DNA of 54,660 nt from Gamarada debralockiae (GCA_002803225.1 NXFV01001522.1:1-54660); one strand, 5' to 3'. Counted from the stretch's first letter, positions 12,060 through 24,327 are shown. Made by a program: numbers and translations. Notes: generated by a model from the letters alone, not told the origin.

Positions 12060-14834
12060 TGTTGCCGTCGTCGAGCAACAATAGTTGCGACATCAAGAGC
12101 CGGTACCACGGTACCAACACACGATCGGACTCGGAGTCTGGACTTTGAAGACTGGGAATTCGGACGATTCAAAAGGGCTTTGCAGCATGATCGACTCTTG
12201 AAATCTTATCAGTAGGATGGATAGCTTTCCCGTACGCCGCTCATGAGCGTCTTCCGTCTGTAGTGCCCATGACGGTGAAAAAGTCAAACCTTGGAAGACA
12301 GACCAAACTCTGCCACAGTGGGCTGGCTTTCTTCTTATGGCTATCTAAGATAGCTGTGATAGTGTGCATGGGGCACGCATCTGGCTAAATTGGGGGCCTA
12401 GCATATGTGATTCCAGAGGGTTACCAGTTCCTGAGATTTTGATACGTGATGCGACGCGTGGGGAACGGACCTGGAATAGCTCGAATAGCTGGGGCAGGAG
12501 GGACAGGTTGAAGGTACCGGTGGTAGTGGGCGGACCTGGATGGAGCGCCCCTCAAAGCCCCTCCCCCTTATAAAGGCTCATGTTAGACCACATTTCGGTA
12601 CCAAACAATGGTATAGGCTTCAATCAAGGATACGGGTCAGAAACAGCGAGGACTGGTTGGAGGGACAGTCATGAGCCAATTGACAATTAACAGCGTGTAC
12701 TTGATATGTACAAGGGCCCCTCACGTGCTTGTAGGCTATTGCTCCGCCATTTGTAGCCATTTCTGGACCCGTTGCAAGGTTGTATTTAAGTATTGACAAG
12801 GGAAGAGGAGGTCATTGCAAGTCATCCAGTTCCTCCACCGGTCTCCACCAACTGGTGGAGTCGGCCCTTATAGACGGCGGCCTGCTACTGGCCGAACAAT
12901 TATGCACAATCTATTAAGCGAAGAATAATACAAATTTGATTGGCCTTCACACAACGAGCGCCCCTCCTATACCTCACTAGCGCTTCGTACACCCCAACCT
13001 TCACGGAGATCTATACCGAAGTCCCGGATTCTCAAAACACCAATCCTCTTCCGTCCGTCAATGCTTCTCCTGTAGAATCTTGTGACGTATAGAACCAGCT
13101 TTCACAGAAAAGCTAACAATATCATATGTTATGCAAGAAAAGCCTCATCAAGGGGTCAAACCTGCAAAAAAGAGTCTTGGCATTCAGCTTCGGGCAAATG
13201 GATCTTGCGGTGTGATGCTTGTTCAACTTGCTGTCAAAAATGTGGGCAGCAAGCGACCCAGAAAAGGCAGGGAAAAGAGGGAAGCTTTGTGGGGGAAAAG
13301 TGGACTTTGGAGACACCTCCATATTGAACTGATGAACTCCATTGCCATCTACTTGGGGGCCATGCACCTCGTCTCTTTCTCCAAAGAAACCTTCGTCTCT
13401 TCTATTTGTTCCCGCATGTTTTTTAATTTCATCCATCTATCAAAGCTCGCCAAGGCTATGGCGTTGCTGCTCAGCTCAGCCTTACCCGCGTCGATTTTGT
13501 ACCCCAAAGATTGACAGCCTGGTGTCGCATCACGTGCACTGCATGGAATTTTGACTGCGGGGTCCAATTTATCTCAAAATGTCGATGTGTCAAGGTCGTA
13601 TGATTTTGTGCCCATGCGAGGTACCTTTGATTCTCCTCAGCGGTAATCTCCTAACGAGATTTCCATCACAATTGAAACTTTGGTACTTCCACGGAATGAG
13701 CGAATCGCATCTTGACATCCGTTTGGGTTTCATGCGTGGTTTGTGGCGTTGTGATGGGGAAATTTTGGACTGCGGAGCGAACATGTCCGATGTGGCAGTG
13801 TTCCAGAATTTCCACCTCTATTATTGTCTACATGCTTCAAGGATTTGTTGCGTGTCGCGGCACGCGATGTGAGAGTGGGCTCTCGTATCAGTCTGACAGC
13901 CTCACCGTTCGAGGATTATTTTAGGGATATTGGATGAACGATTCAACCTCACTCATCTCATCTCATTCCGTCAGCCTTCCATCTTAATGATCCTCTTCCA
14001 GGTCTGAGGAACGAATCCGGATCCACTGGCACATGGAATTACGCGTATCGGCGATGGCAAACATTCTTTAAGATTGATGATAGACCCCAAAACCAAGCTC
14101 CTCGTTCCGCATCTGACAGCACAAAAGCTTTTATGGGTTTCAAGGGCATTCATCCACTGCCCCTTACCCCTTATACCTGTCACCTGCAGCTCTCTCTAGA
14201 AACGAACGCCTCTCGGCGCTTCGGCCAAACTCTTCCGGATTGTGGCACGAGGCTATCGACGAGCATGCAGTTTGCTCACAGCACTGCCTTCTGATCAAAC
14301 CTTTCCAAAATATGCCATGAGACCTGATAGGTCGGACACGGAACAAACTTTTTCATTCGGAATATTGTTTCGCAGGGTTCGGCTCATCGGAAAGGTAAAT
14401 GCGACATCAATGCAAATAAACACTACGGCTCCCTTTCCGTGCCCAGGAGGCTGCCGCCACTTTCATCTGAAGTCAGAATGTGTTGATCGTGCTGCATGAT
14501 TCCCTTAAGTATTGGATGATGCAAAGATTTCGAGTAGTGTGAGTTGAATGCGTTATTTTTGTTCTGATGGTCTGTTCTTTTGCTCATTCTGAAAGTTCGG
14601 AAGAGCGGGTATATAGTTTTGCTGCAGAGCAGACGAAGCCGAAAGTTCCAGGACAGTGTTGCGTAGAAATTTGACCAATCACTGGATGGGAGTCACCAAT
14701 TGCTCCTTCTTTCCACCTGAAATCTCTTCAATGATCAAGATGATGTCATACACGTTTCCACTCTTCTCAGCTGTGGACAAGCACCATCATGAGCACTCTC
14801 CATTCACGTGCCTCATTCAGCTTCCACTGATGCA
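12060..14834. other. 2.8-kb gene-poor stretch
   Basis: I see no supportable gene. Open frames near 13.1-13.5 kb and 14.1-14.5 kb on both strands are short, overlap each other and lack domains. A TGAACGATT motif occurs near 13931. The left end should hold the promoter of the C6 regulator. A long intergenic regulatory region or a fast-evolving non-coding RNA is possible, but nothing in the sequence shows it. Confidence 0.5.
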
Positions 14835-15731
14835 TCAAGCAAACCGACCAAATGTATCTCTCTTCCATCTCCCACTATCAACAGGAGACTTCCTAACCGA
14901 CTTCTCCTTTTCCTCACCACCCCTCTTCGTTCTCGTACTGAACCGAAACACCAAACTCCCCTCACACCTCTCCCTACTATACCCCTTATCCCTACACCTA
15001 TCACACGGCAACCCCCCAAAACACCTGCCCTTCTTCCCAGTTCTGCAAGGCGGACACATAGGGGTATTCTTCTCTCCTTCAGTTGAGTTTGGAGTCCAGT
15101 AGCCGCCCGGAGGAGGCGTGACGGGGATAAGGGTGCGCCAGCATGGTGAGCGAAGTGGCGATCGGGCTTGGCTGTGTGGAGGGGAGATGAGAGGTGGTGA
15201 TGATGATTTTGCTACTAGTGTCGTTTCTTGTTGAACTTGATGGAGGGGAGTGGATGGGAGTGGGGGATTTTCGTCTTCTCCTGGTATTGTTGCCAGTGCT
15301 CGTACCGCAATGTCTCTCGCTTCTCCAACGTCAACCGCTCCAGTTCTAAAGCCATCCTCCGCATCATCTTTATCAAAGTCCCTAGACACAGGAACGACCC
15401 CGCCTTCCGTCATCACTTCATCCTCTTTCAAAGCTTCCTGCGCGGCTTCAAATCTCTCGTTCGACCTTCTCGACACCACAGACGACAGCACGCCATCCTC
15501 CGCCATCGGTTCGGGATTAGGCATCGATGAGCACTCAGAAGCCCGAGCCACCTCTTCAACTTCAAGATATTCAGGCTCATCAGGGAAGGGGATATGTCGA
15601 ATATTAACCCACATGGCTGGATTCTTCGATGTGCTATCCATGGTGCTTGGGGGCTGTGCGTCGATGAGCTTTGGGGAGTAATTATATTCGGGCTTGAGAA
15701 CTTCAGTGACTTTTGTTTCGTCCTCGTCCAT
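14835..15731 (-). CDS. acidic protein with a C-terminal zinc-cluster-like motif
   Basis: The 298-residue frame is Glu/Asp/Pro/Ser-rich and probably disordered up to about residue 220. It then has a compact cysteine motif: CPPCRTGKKGRC, five residues, CDRC, and a last Cys after nine residues (C-x2-C-x7-C-x5-C-x2-C-x9-C). The tail after it is very basic. This resembles a Zn2Cys6 cluster moved to the C-terminus and should bind zinc and perhaps DNA. The start is uncertain: an open frame upstream (15894-15703, beginning MSILDKIYFF) looks coding but is in another frame, and no GT donor joins the two. The plus-strand frames over this gene are its shadows. Confidence 0.7.
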   Translation of the reverse strand: MDEDETKVTEVLKPEYNYSPKLIDAQPPSTMDSTSKNPAMWVNIRHIPFPDEPEYLEVEEVARASECSSMPNPEPMAEDGVLSSVVSRRSNERFEAAQEALKEDEVMTEGGVVPVSRDFDKDDAEDGFRTGAVDVGEARDIAVRALATIPGEDENPPLPSTPLHQVQQETTLVAKSSSPPLISPPHSQARSPLRSPCWRTLIPVTPPPGGYWTPNSTEGEKNTPMCPPCRTGKKGRCFGGLPCDRCRDKGYSRERCEGSLVFRFSTRTKRGGEEKEKSVRKSPVDSGRWKRDTFGRFA

Positions 15732-16227
15732 GGCGGGGAGTTGGAAAGAGTTTCGAGCCTGAACGGAGGAGAAGCGAGGGAAATCTCCTGTTCTTATCCA
15801 TTCGTATTTCTTTCAAGCAATTTCGCCTTTCATCTTCCAACTCCTCGGAAGACAGCAGCTTGTCAAAGAAGTAGATCTTGTCTAAAATAGACATAATCCA
15901 AGATGGACGGGTTGCTTAAATCACTGAAACAAACTGAGCGATTGAAGCCAGCCTCTTCAGCACAAATCCTAAGGGCATATTTGCTACGTTCTCTCCCTAG
16001 ACAAACAACCATTCACACAGGGAGGGCATAGTCTAGCCTTGTCAGCAAAGTTGCGCTAGGCAAGCAAGAGGAATAAAGCGATGTTCCCCGTTCAAGTATC
16101 CCTCATGCAGAATCACCGACGGGTACACGGCTCCTCGAAAGAAATAGAGAGGTTCAACAATTGGCCAGCTCCCGGACATCAGTGAGATCCATCCAAACGG
16201 GAATTGACTAAGCAGAAGGGGTTGGTG

Positions 16228-16504
16228 CACCAGGGGGTGTACTAATTGATGACGGATTTGTCAACAGCCGAAAACACTAAAAATTGAGCTGTAAAGTCTG
16301 TTTTCTTCTACAATACTACCATATATCACTCTTAATTGGTGTTCCCTCTGATTCTACGACTCTCTTACACCTATCTAGCATCTCACCAATATGCGCACCG
16401 ACTTCTACTATAGTACTAGATACGTAAGAATGATCATTTATTTACGCGTTTTTTGGTGTTCCGGCTGCTGACAAATCCGTCATCAATTAGTACACCCCCT
16501 GGTG
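16228..16504. mobile_element. 277-bp MITE with ~40-bp near-perfect terminal inverted repeats
   Basis: The left arm starts CACCAGGGGGTGTACTAATT (16228) and the right arm ends with its reverse complement at 16504. The match runs for more than 40 bp through GATGACGGATTTGTC with about one mismatch before it loosens. The interior is non-coding apart from a short minus-strand frame containing GAHIGEMLDRCKRVV, which may be a scrap of a transposase C-terminus. I found no clear target duplication, because the outermost bases are themselves palindromic. This is an internally deleted DNA transposon of unknown superfamily, perhaps Tc1/mariner. Confidence 0.85.
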
Positions 16505-17021
16505 AAATCTTCCTCAGCCAGCTGCTCAGCCCTTCAGCCACAATTTCCCAACTGCTAATAACAGTCACTCATTGGTTGGAACGCCGCCGGTTCAAAGTTT
16601 AAATCAGCAGCCATACAATTCGCGTTTTCCCTCTCAATCGAATTTGTTGTTCTTCGGTACAGGAATCGAGCTGAGTCCACATAACCTCAAGCAGCTCTAT
16701 TGCAATTATCTCCAGGCTCCTGAACCTCCGAACAGAGTCACATGACCTCGTAAAAATTCGGGAGTCTGCACAGCCTTCAAGCAAAGAGATACAAACCCCG
16801 AAGAGACCTTTTTCCATTGATAAGAAGTAAAGTTTCGAAATTTGAGTGCAAATCTAGCGAGGCTCATGATGTTATTGTCTCATATTTTGTTTTCTATTGT
16901 GACTCTGTTTTTGATAGCAGTTGGGTACCTCTGTGAGTTCGAGCCTCTCTGACAGTTGTACCTCAATCACCGTTCCCAGTAGACTGCAAGTCAGCATTAA
17001 CAAAGGGCTACTTAACCATCA

Positions 17022-17554
17022 ATGTTCAATAGTAACACTTTCCTAGTTCAGCTTTCAAGGCTCGACTCTTTCTCTCGATCCATCCCTCCACCGCGGCCAC
17101 TCTCTGCACCGTATAGTCAAGAACGATGCACCTTCCTCTTATACGACTCCCCCATCTGCGGGTCCTATTCCTCCCAACATATCCCTTTACACGCCTGGCA
17201 ACCGATCTCCCACATCATCTCCACGCGCACAACTAGCTTCGCCTCGACTTTTGCTGTTAGCACAGGCCAAAGGGACGTTATAGAAAGCATTGATTTGGGG
17301 CGCGAGTCTGAGCTTGCGGAATTAGACGGATTCGTGCTAGGCTTGGTGTTTACTACAACAATTCAAGACGGAGAGATATCGACAAAGGAAGAGAGGGAAA
17401 TGGTTTCGGGCTGTGCACATGAGGCAATTGGGAAAGCAGAGGAGATGGGGCAGATGGCTGGTGTGATTGTGCTCGAGGACTGGGTGAGAGTCAATTTCTT
17501 AATATATAGGTTTGATTGTTGAGTTCAAAGTCTGGTTTCTTTTATTAGCGTTAG
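17022..17554 (+). CDS. small hypothetical protein, two exons
   Basis: Exon 1 is 17022-17483 and ends at a GTGAGA donor in phase 0. An acceptor TTATTAG at 17547-17548 adds a single Arg codon and a stop, giving 155 residues. The second half has a coherent acidic, helical segment with LAELDGFVLG and repeated Glu/Lys and Gly/Met runs, which looks like real coding sequence. The first half is Ser/Pro-rich with no signal peptide. I do not recognise a family. It stands alone between a MITE and a gene-poor gap. Confidence 0.45.
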
Positions 17555-18628
17555 TTAAATTAGAGAACTAGTTGCATTTTATCGAGTATAATTAACTTTT
17601 TTCAACCTTCGCCTGTCCTTATACTACACTTTCCTTTCAGGGACGTTGTATCCTATGTTTTGCTGGCCCCGTTTCCTTGCTTCAAAAGTGCCCCACATTT
17701 GTGTACAGTGTGAATTCCATAGTTCTGAGGTACAGTGGCTTTGAAGATTCTTAGATCTCACGGCTAGTCACTCCTGGTGCAATTACAACAGCGATTCGTG
17801 TTGTGAGTTTGGATTGTATGCGCAGCTGGTGCAATATTTACATGTTTCTCTATCTTTGACCGGCATCTCGACCATTGATATCCGAGAACGCAATTTCATA
17901 TCTTCATAAAAGCCAGATATGTGGCAGAATAATCATGATTTGCATTCTCAAAGAAATCATTAAAGGCAATCCACCCTTCCAAAATGCAATTTACCTAGCT
18001 CCAAAGCAGTGCGCAGTTACCCTTCCTTAGCCACTCAACGAGCTAAGCTGACCCCGACAAAGCGTCATGTCGGCCAAGTTACAAGCTCCGTTCGGTCAAA
18101 ACTCCATCCTTTCATGGCAAGGTTTGTGCCTTCATTTGATCCGTTCCGCCGAAAACATCGCGCACCCAAGTTTGCATTATTGCATGTAGTCAGTCAAAAA
18201 TGGGATATTGAAGGGTCATGGTGGACAAGTGACGAGTCTCGGAACCTTCCCAGGCCTCTGAGAGAAATTAAACTTCCTTCCCATGGTAAGTGGTTCTCAT
18301 TTTGTCAAATAGATGCTAAAGTATCTACAAGTAATCTTCGCAACAGCCTTTACTCTCGACTCATTAGGAGACCTCATTTCAATCGCGAGCATCGATCCCC
18401 GAATATCGCAATGATCTGTTCGAATAGTACTGTAGTCATGTTTCGCTAAAGAAGCGGGCAAGACGTGATGTGTCGTTCTGCGGACAATGTGCGATCGATC
18501 TGAGCAACAAGCAACTTTGTGGTCGAGGATGAGTCTCGCTATGGTGGTACCACGGTTAGATGATAGTAAAATTCATAGGCCTATTTTTTCAATCTACCTC
18601 TGCGGTCCTTGATCAAATACAAGTGAAA
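17555..18628. other. intergenic, nothing recognised
   Basis: The open frame at 18009-18449 has no family features, lies on the opposite strand to the neighbouring gene and is probably chance. Confidence 0.5.
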
Positions 18629-21600
18629 TTAAATATCCTTGATTTTGACATCTTCCATACTCCCAAAAAAATCCAAGAACTCGTTGACAAACTCTGCAAG
18701 GAGAGGATACTCGATGTCTTGTTCCAGTGCCTCTGTAACAATCATATGCCCAAGACGCAGATGAAGCCATTTGAACTTTTCCTTCTGAGCTAATAGCGCG
18801 ATGTTGTCCAATTTCTTCTTCAACCTTTGCTGGAGGATGGTATTGTCCGGTGTCAAGGATGCCTGTTGGGTAGCAGAAGTAGTCCTGCCAAGAACCTATT
18901 CGTATTATCTCAGTAACGCTCATCTATTAATAGGAATTCTGGGGAAGTACTCGTACCTTTAAGTAATTGAAGAAATATTTTTTTATATCAGTGAAGATCT
19001 TCTTAGAAAATTCTTCATCTGTACCGGTTAAGAGAGGTAGGTCCTGCGTGGCTTGATCTCAGTTGACTGGCCGTTTGAAGGATGTAGCTATTATACTCAC
19101 CGCTCTTATTAAAACCTCAATAACATCTCTGACCTTAAGAGCCTCTTGGATTGCATCATCGATCTTCAAAAATCCCCGCATTGTATCCATCACGAAAGAT
19201 TTTACACGCCCCAAAAGTTCTTTGCTGATTTGATACTCTGAATCCACCTTCTCGAAGCGAGCATGCTTCTCTAGCCTTTCTCGGAGCTGTTGCTGAGTAT
19301 TGTGTACAAAGCTCTTTGCGTTTTTGATGCATTCCACTAAATGATGAAAATCATTGTTGGGTGACTCTGGACTCTCGCCTTTGTCTGAGTCCTGTATACT
19401 CACGCAGCTTTCCAAAAATTCATCAAGATATGGCTTTACCATATATTCAAGTCCTTCAATTGTGCCTCCAATCTCTGATCTTAAGTCGAGAGGCCCCTTG
19501 AGAACGTTCGTTGCCGCCCGCCATAACAACTTTTGATCATCGTGCCCTGGTTCGCTCGGGTCCTGAGGAAGTCCTCTTTTGCCCTTTTCAAGAATGTCTA
19601 AGAGGGCAAACTCCCTCAAAATATCCTGTTCCAACTTGCGGACATGATGCAAAGCTTGCTTGTCGAAGTCCTCCAGACTTCTTAAACTGTGCTTGAGGAT
19701 GTCGGAACTTATCGGCAACCAGGACGCTTCCAGTTCTTGCCAGAAATTGGACCAAGCGGGGAGTCTACTAACAGCTATAGTAACATAAACGATCAGTGCA
19801 CGGCGGATACGGTTTCTTCTGTCCTGCATGGATCGATCCAACACCAGACCTTCGTTCTCTAGGCTCTGGTTTGCAATTAATCAAGTGCAAAATTACATTG
19901 GTTTTCACTCACTATCTTTTCATTCTCCTCAAAAATTTCAGCCATTCCAATGCGCAGAACTTGCAGAACTCCATGACAAAATTGAGAAAGTTCTTCCGTA
20001 GGCATTGAATTTAGTCGGTTGGCAGCCTCTTGGAAGTATCGGAAAAGCTTGATCTCCTCAATACGCCTGCCGAGCCATAGTAATGTCTCGCGTGTTTTCT
20101 TATAGAGGTCAAAGAATTCTCCTTCGTAGAATGGTAGGTCCTCATCTTTTGGATGCCAACGCTGACTACCCCCTAGACAAAAGAACGTTCTATGGAACTA
20201 TCTCCATTTAGCACACTGCATGCGGGGAAAAGACATTTTGAATAAGATACTAACCAGCCATGAATCTCCAGTCTCAGATTCCCGGGGATCACCAAGTACT
20301 ATTAGGGTTGTCGACGACTTCAGCTGGATAACTTGCTGTAGAAAGCGTGCCCATACTGTCTCAATTGGAGAGGCACTTTCCTGGGACTCTATCAACATAG
20401 GTATCACTGCATCCCAGATAATTGCACAGGGAAATTCAGCTACTCCTTGGATACCTGCCGCAAATTGACTTAAGTGGCATGTCCCGTGTAGTTCGAATAT
20501 TGTTTTCAGCTGTAAAATAGCGGAGTTATGGTCCATTCTGTCGACTGTTTCTTTCTGAAAGGATGCAATTTCTGAACGTCCACAACTTATTAGTTATTGA
20601 GAACTTAAGCATTTTTATTGAAAAGTGATTCAGTACAAACCTGAAAAGTAGGATCCGCATTCCACAATATCAAGAAAGACAGCTTTGACACATGGATGAA
20701 TCCAGAGGGTAGCTTTTGAATTTTGACGACAATTTTCACAAGGGAAGCCACCGTGGCACTGTTTACATCAGCCGAATGCCACTTGTAGGCCTTCCTCACT
20801 CATGAGATACCTTGACTTTCATCTTCCGGCATCTGATGCAGATACCTTGCACTCTTGACTGTCTCCGTTCTTTCACCTCTTTCGCAGAGAGTGGGCCTCT
20901 TCGTCCTCCCTTTCGGGCTGGGAGGAGAGTTACTGGGCGAGAAGGTCCGAATGCAGCTCTAGAAGCATTGTTGCTATCAAGCCTTGTTGAGACATTTTGT
21001 GGATACGACATGACCTCGTCGTCGCTAATTTCGATGATTTCCATAGCCGTGTTTGCGTGTTTGGTACGCTGCAACATATTTCCAGAGATATTCTACCCAG
21101 AAACGTTAGACTGTTCTCCATTCAATCAATTATAGGAGTTTATTTGAGGTACTTACCGGAAGCTGTTGCTGTTGGGGGACTGGGGAAACGATAGAGGAAA
21201 ACATCGTAGGTGATATAGTCGTATTCTGGTCGTGAAACATGAACGTTTGTGTTAAGTCACGCCCACCTGCCGACTGTGTAAAATTATGAATAGCCATAGA
21301 ACTGTCGAATACGTTGCTATACGTAGTATGATCCTCTAGAGCGGCAATTTCGCCATAAAAAGACGAGTGGAGTGAAGTCATGGGGTCTTCTGGCCCAGGA
21401 AGATTTTGGTCCGACATTCGTGAGCTGGGAATACCAGAGTTGAAGTCGATGATCTCACTTGAAGGGCCTGAAAGGTCAAAGGATCCCAAGTACTGTTTGG
21501 CTTCTCCGAAAATGTTGTGTAAGGCTAGTGGGTCCGGCAAAGCCTGATGAAGCGATGCCTGGCAATTATTTCCGATCATCCCCACGGACTCGGCTGAAGT

Positions 21601-21840
21601 ACAAGGCACAAAACTGTCAACAGTTGAAGAGACCAGTGAGTGCACTTGATTGTGGTACACAGAACCATCGAAGTCTTGTGACGTAGCTCGATTGTTTGCC
21701 AACGCTGTGCCAGTCATGTCTGTGATGATAACGCACGTGTGGGTTGAATCCATAGGATCTCGAAAGAGAGAGCAGGCCTCGCAAAACAGCGGCCAGCCGT
21801 TTGCTTCGGGCTGAGATTCGTCTATAATGCTAGTTAACAT
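18629..21840 (-). CDS. large protein with a central zinc cluster, eight exons, function unknown
   Basis: I rebuilt eight minus-strand exons: 21840-21157, 21068-20811, 20758-20641, 20571-20251, 20172-19913, 19865-19101, 19043-18957 and 18895-18629. Every junction keeps phase, which gives about 919 residues. The N-terminal third is Ser/Asp/Gln-rich, like an activation region. Next come a basic stretch (RKGGRRGPLS) and a zinc cluster split by an intron: CIRC, six residues, Cys, five residues, CENC and a last Cys after twelve residues, followed by VKAVFLDIVECGSYFSE. The remaining ~550 residues are helical, with coiled-coil-like segments (for example near 19.2-19.5 kb). This unusual cluster with a long helical C-terminus recurs in filamentous fungi as 'C6 finger' proteins. 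A nuclear regulator is likely but not shown. Confidence 0.85.
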
Positions 21841-22074
21841 CTAGAAGCCTAGAATAAAGCTTAGGATTTGGTTGGGGGGCTTGCTATATTCTTGATCAAA
21901 GGGCATTTCGAGAGAATAATAGGTTGTATTGGATCCTATAGACTGAATGAAGTCATCATTAGGGCCAAGTGACATTTCTGAATCCTCTTGAGAACAGATA
22001 TCGCGGGGAGTGTTGCTAACAATGAGCCCCTGTGAGTGCGGGCCATTGTGATCAAAACTTTGTGTGTCCTCCAT
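21841..22074 (-). other. in-frame upstream open reading frame ending in one TAG before the zinc-cluster gene
   Basis: From ATG at 22074, 77 codons run in the same frame as the gene downstream and end at a TAG (21843-21841) directly before its ATG at 21840. The composition (acidic, Ser/Gln-rich) matches the N-terminal region that follows, so this may be the true protein start broken by a nonsense change. Alternatively it is a regulatory upstream frame, or part of an intron I cannot place: no good GT donor with matching phase is visible near the stop. Confidence 0.5.
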
Positions 22075-23236
22075 GTTGCGAATGCTTGGGGCTGTGGGTT
22101 CTAGCTGAAAAGACGAAGGTATGATGTGGAATTGACGTTCTCTTTATAGGCATAGCGACAAGCAATTTGCGTCCCTTACAAAATGGAGGCTTTTAACACT
22201 TTGCACAGCTTGTTCTGATATCCCTATATCCCTTATGCACGGTGTTTGTCTCAACTAAGATACCAACCAATCACAGTTCCAACCGGCAAGCACCTGTGCT
22301 ACCTACCTTGGGAAGTGAAACCAGGCAACCAGTAAGACGGGGAACCGGTAGCAACCCCCTGCGACTTCGCCTCAGCCCACCATGTCCTCTCAGAGCCGAT
22401 TAATGATATGATTGGAAGACTGACGAGTTAATTTTGGTGGGCTTGCGAAATGCATAGAAGTGACACAAAGTCATGGCCAAAACTCTTTTCCAGTAGGACC
22501 AGGATTTTACGGTTAGTTATGAGCAATGCTCAGCAGTTTAAAGGGGAAATATGACAAACGAGGCTGACGCTCTCATACCAAAGCTGTGGGCAAGTTGCTT
22601 AATGTCCACCTCCCTAAGGAAATCCCCGCGATGATGATGCCCACTTGGTCTCTGTTCGGACTTGCCGTTGTCGACAGATCTCTTACTGCCGAATTCTATC
22701 TCGCTGTTGAATGACCTGTCGTTTGAGAATGCCAGGTTGAGGACGGCCTATCGTTGCTGCTACATAGTACTGTAGTTAGAACGTAGCATGTGCAATATCT
22801 CACTGGCACAGGGGTTGAAGAATGGAAGGTAATGACCGGCAATCACGGAGCACGAATGAGCCACGGCGATAGAATCACTGTTGCAGTTTGTCTGGAAAGG
22901 CATGGCTTGATAGGCACGTTAAGAACCGCGGAAGAACACAGAAAGGACAGGGAGGAAGCAAATATCACGTGCCACATAGAGGGATATGAAATAAGGAAGG
23001 AGAGGGAAAAGGCACTTGCAACTTCTCAGAGCCCTTAACGATTGCTGACACATCTTGAGTGATTTAAATCTGAATGAATGCCTAGAGCCTTTAGATGAAA
23101 TGCATCGCTGATTTATCATTGATTTATCGTTACCATGTACAAAGTTTGGAAAGGGGAGAGGGCCGGGTATCCATCAACATTGCTGCAGAGCAAACGCAAC
23201 GCTGAAATGCAAGAATCTCAAATCCTTTGTATCTGC
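22075..23236. other. intergenic, nothing recognised
   Basis: This is the promoter side of the zinc-cluster gene and the 3' side of the sulfurtransferase gene. Open frames at 22790-23038 and 23135-23500 lack features. The second overlaps the last exon of the sulfurtransferase on the other strand. Confidence 0.5.
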
Positions 23237-24327
23237 TCATTTCTCCTTGACGATCAAGCCATCAGAAGGTCGCACCCGCTGTGCCCATTCCCTATCAAAG
23301 GTCAGTCCACAGTTTCCTCAAGAAATGAAGAGGGAACTCACGTCCAACTACCATCGTACAATCTCCTGTTCCTCTCATCACCAAACCCCGCCTCGCTCAA
23401 CGCAGCATCAATAACTGCAGCCGTAACCCCCGTCCCACAACTCGTAATAATCGGCCGCTCAGGATCAATTCCCTTGCTCTCAAAAATCTTCCTCAGCTGA
23501 TCCCCAGGTAAAATAGTTTTGTTGACCGGATCCAGTAACTCAGAAACCGGTACGGAGATACTCCCGGGCATATGTCCACTCTCCAATCCAGGTCTAGGTT
23601 CAGGATCCTTTCCACTCCATCTCCCCTTCGATCTCGCATCCAGAATTTGTATGCCCTCCGCACCCTCTTTATTGTAATCCTTAGCCACCTCTCTAACCTC
23701 CTCAAACTCAATGAGCTTTGAAGCATCGAATGAAGGGATAGGGTAAACGCAGGTATCCACATCCCAGAACTCCCCACTCTCAGTCGGATATCCCTCGTCA
23801 ACCCACAGCTTAAAATTGTTCAGAACATGCACACTATCATGTCCAAACGCCTTCAACGTCCATCCCACTCTCGGCGCCGAGAATATGCCTAACTCATGCG
23901 AATCATACACCACAACCGTATCATCCCTCCTAATCCCCAACGCCGACATAGCTTTCGCAAAATCGGAAGCGGAGGGAAGCATGTGGGGATAGGGAGAGCG
24001 TTTGTCGATCACTTTATCGAGATCGAAGAAGCGCGCGGCGGGGATTCGTTTTTCGCGGAATGTTTGCAGGCCGTTGAGGGGTGAGTTGGGCAGGAACCAG
24101 GAGGCGCAGAGGGGGACTGTTCGTGGGGCGGTGGAGATTTTGCTAGGGGAATTCTTTTTGAGAGATTCGTGGAGTTCTTTTGGGGAGACGAGGTAGGAGG
24201 AGAGGGCGCGGGAGGTCGTCATGTTGAAGACTCTATGTGGCGGGACGAATTGGGAGGATTGGGGACGACATCGTGGGAAGGAGGAGAGGAGTGGAGAGCG
24301 AGCTCTGATGATGGTAGCTGCCGCCAT
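23237..24327 (-). CDS. TUM1: thiosulfate/3-mercaptopyruvate sulfurtransferase (tandem rhodanese)
   Basis: Exon 1 (24327-23342) and exon 2 (23291-23237) join in phase 2 across a 50-nt intron, giving 346 residues that end WAQRVRPSDGLIVKEK. Two rhodanese domains are present: an inactive first one (about residues 45-180) and a catalytic second one with the active-site loop CGTGVTA after PIITS. The loop Cys carries the persulfide. The family moves sulfur from 3-mercaptopyruvate and feeds tRNA thiolation through the Uba4/Urm1 pathway. Residues 1-35 are basic and Ser/Arg-rich like a mitochondrial presequence. A second Met (residue 36, ATG at 24222) would give a cytosolic form. The gene is divergent from apc11 with about 440 bp between start codons. 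Confidence 0.93.

Noticed and set aside
14656..15102. 148-codon plus-strand frame
   Set aside because: It lies largely opposite the C-terminal zinc-cluster exon and has no domain.
18009..18449. 146-codon plus-strand frame
   Set aside because: No signal peptide, domain or splice structure; probably chance in a gene-poor gap.
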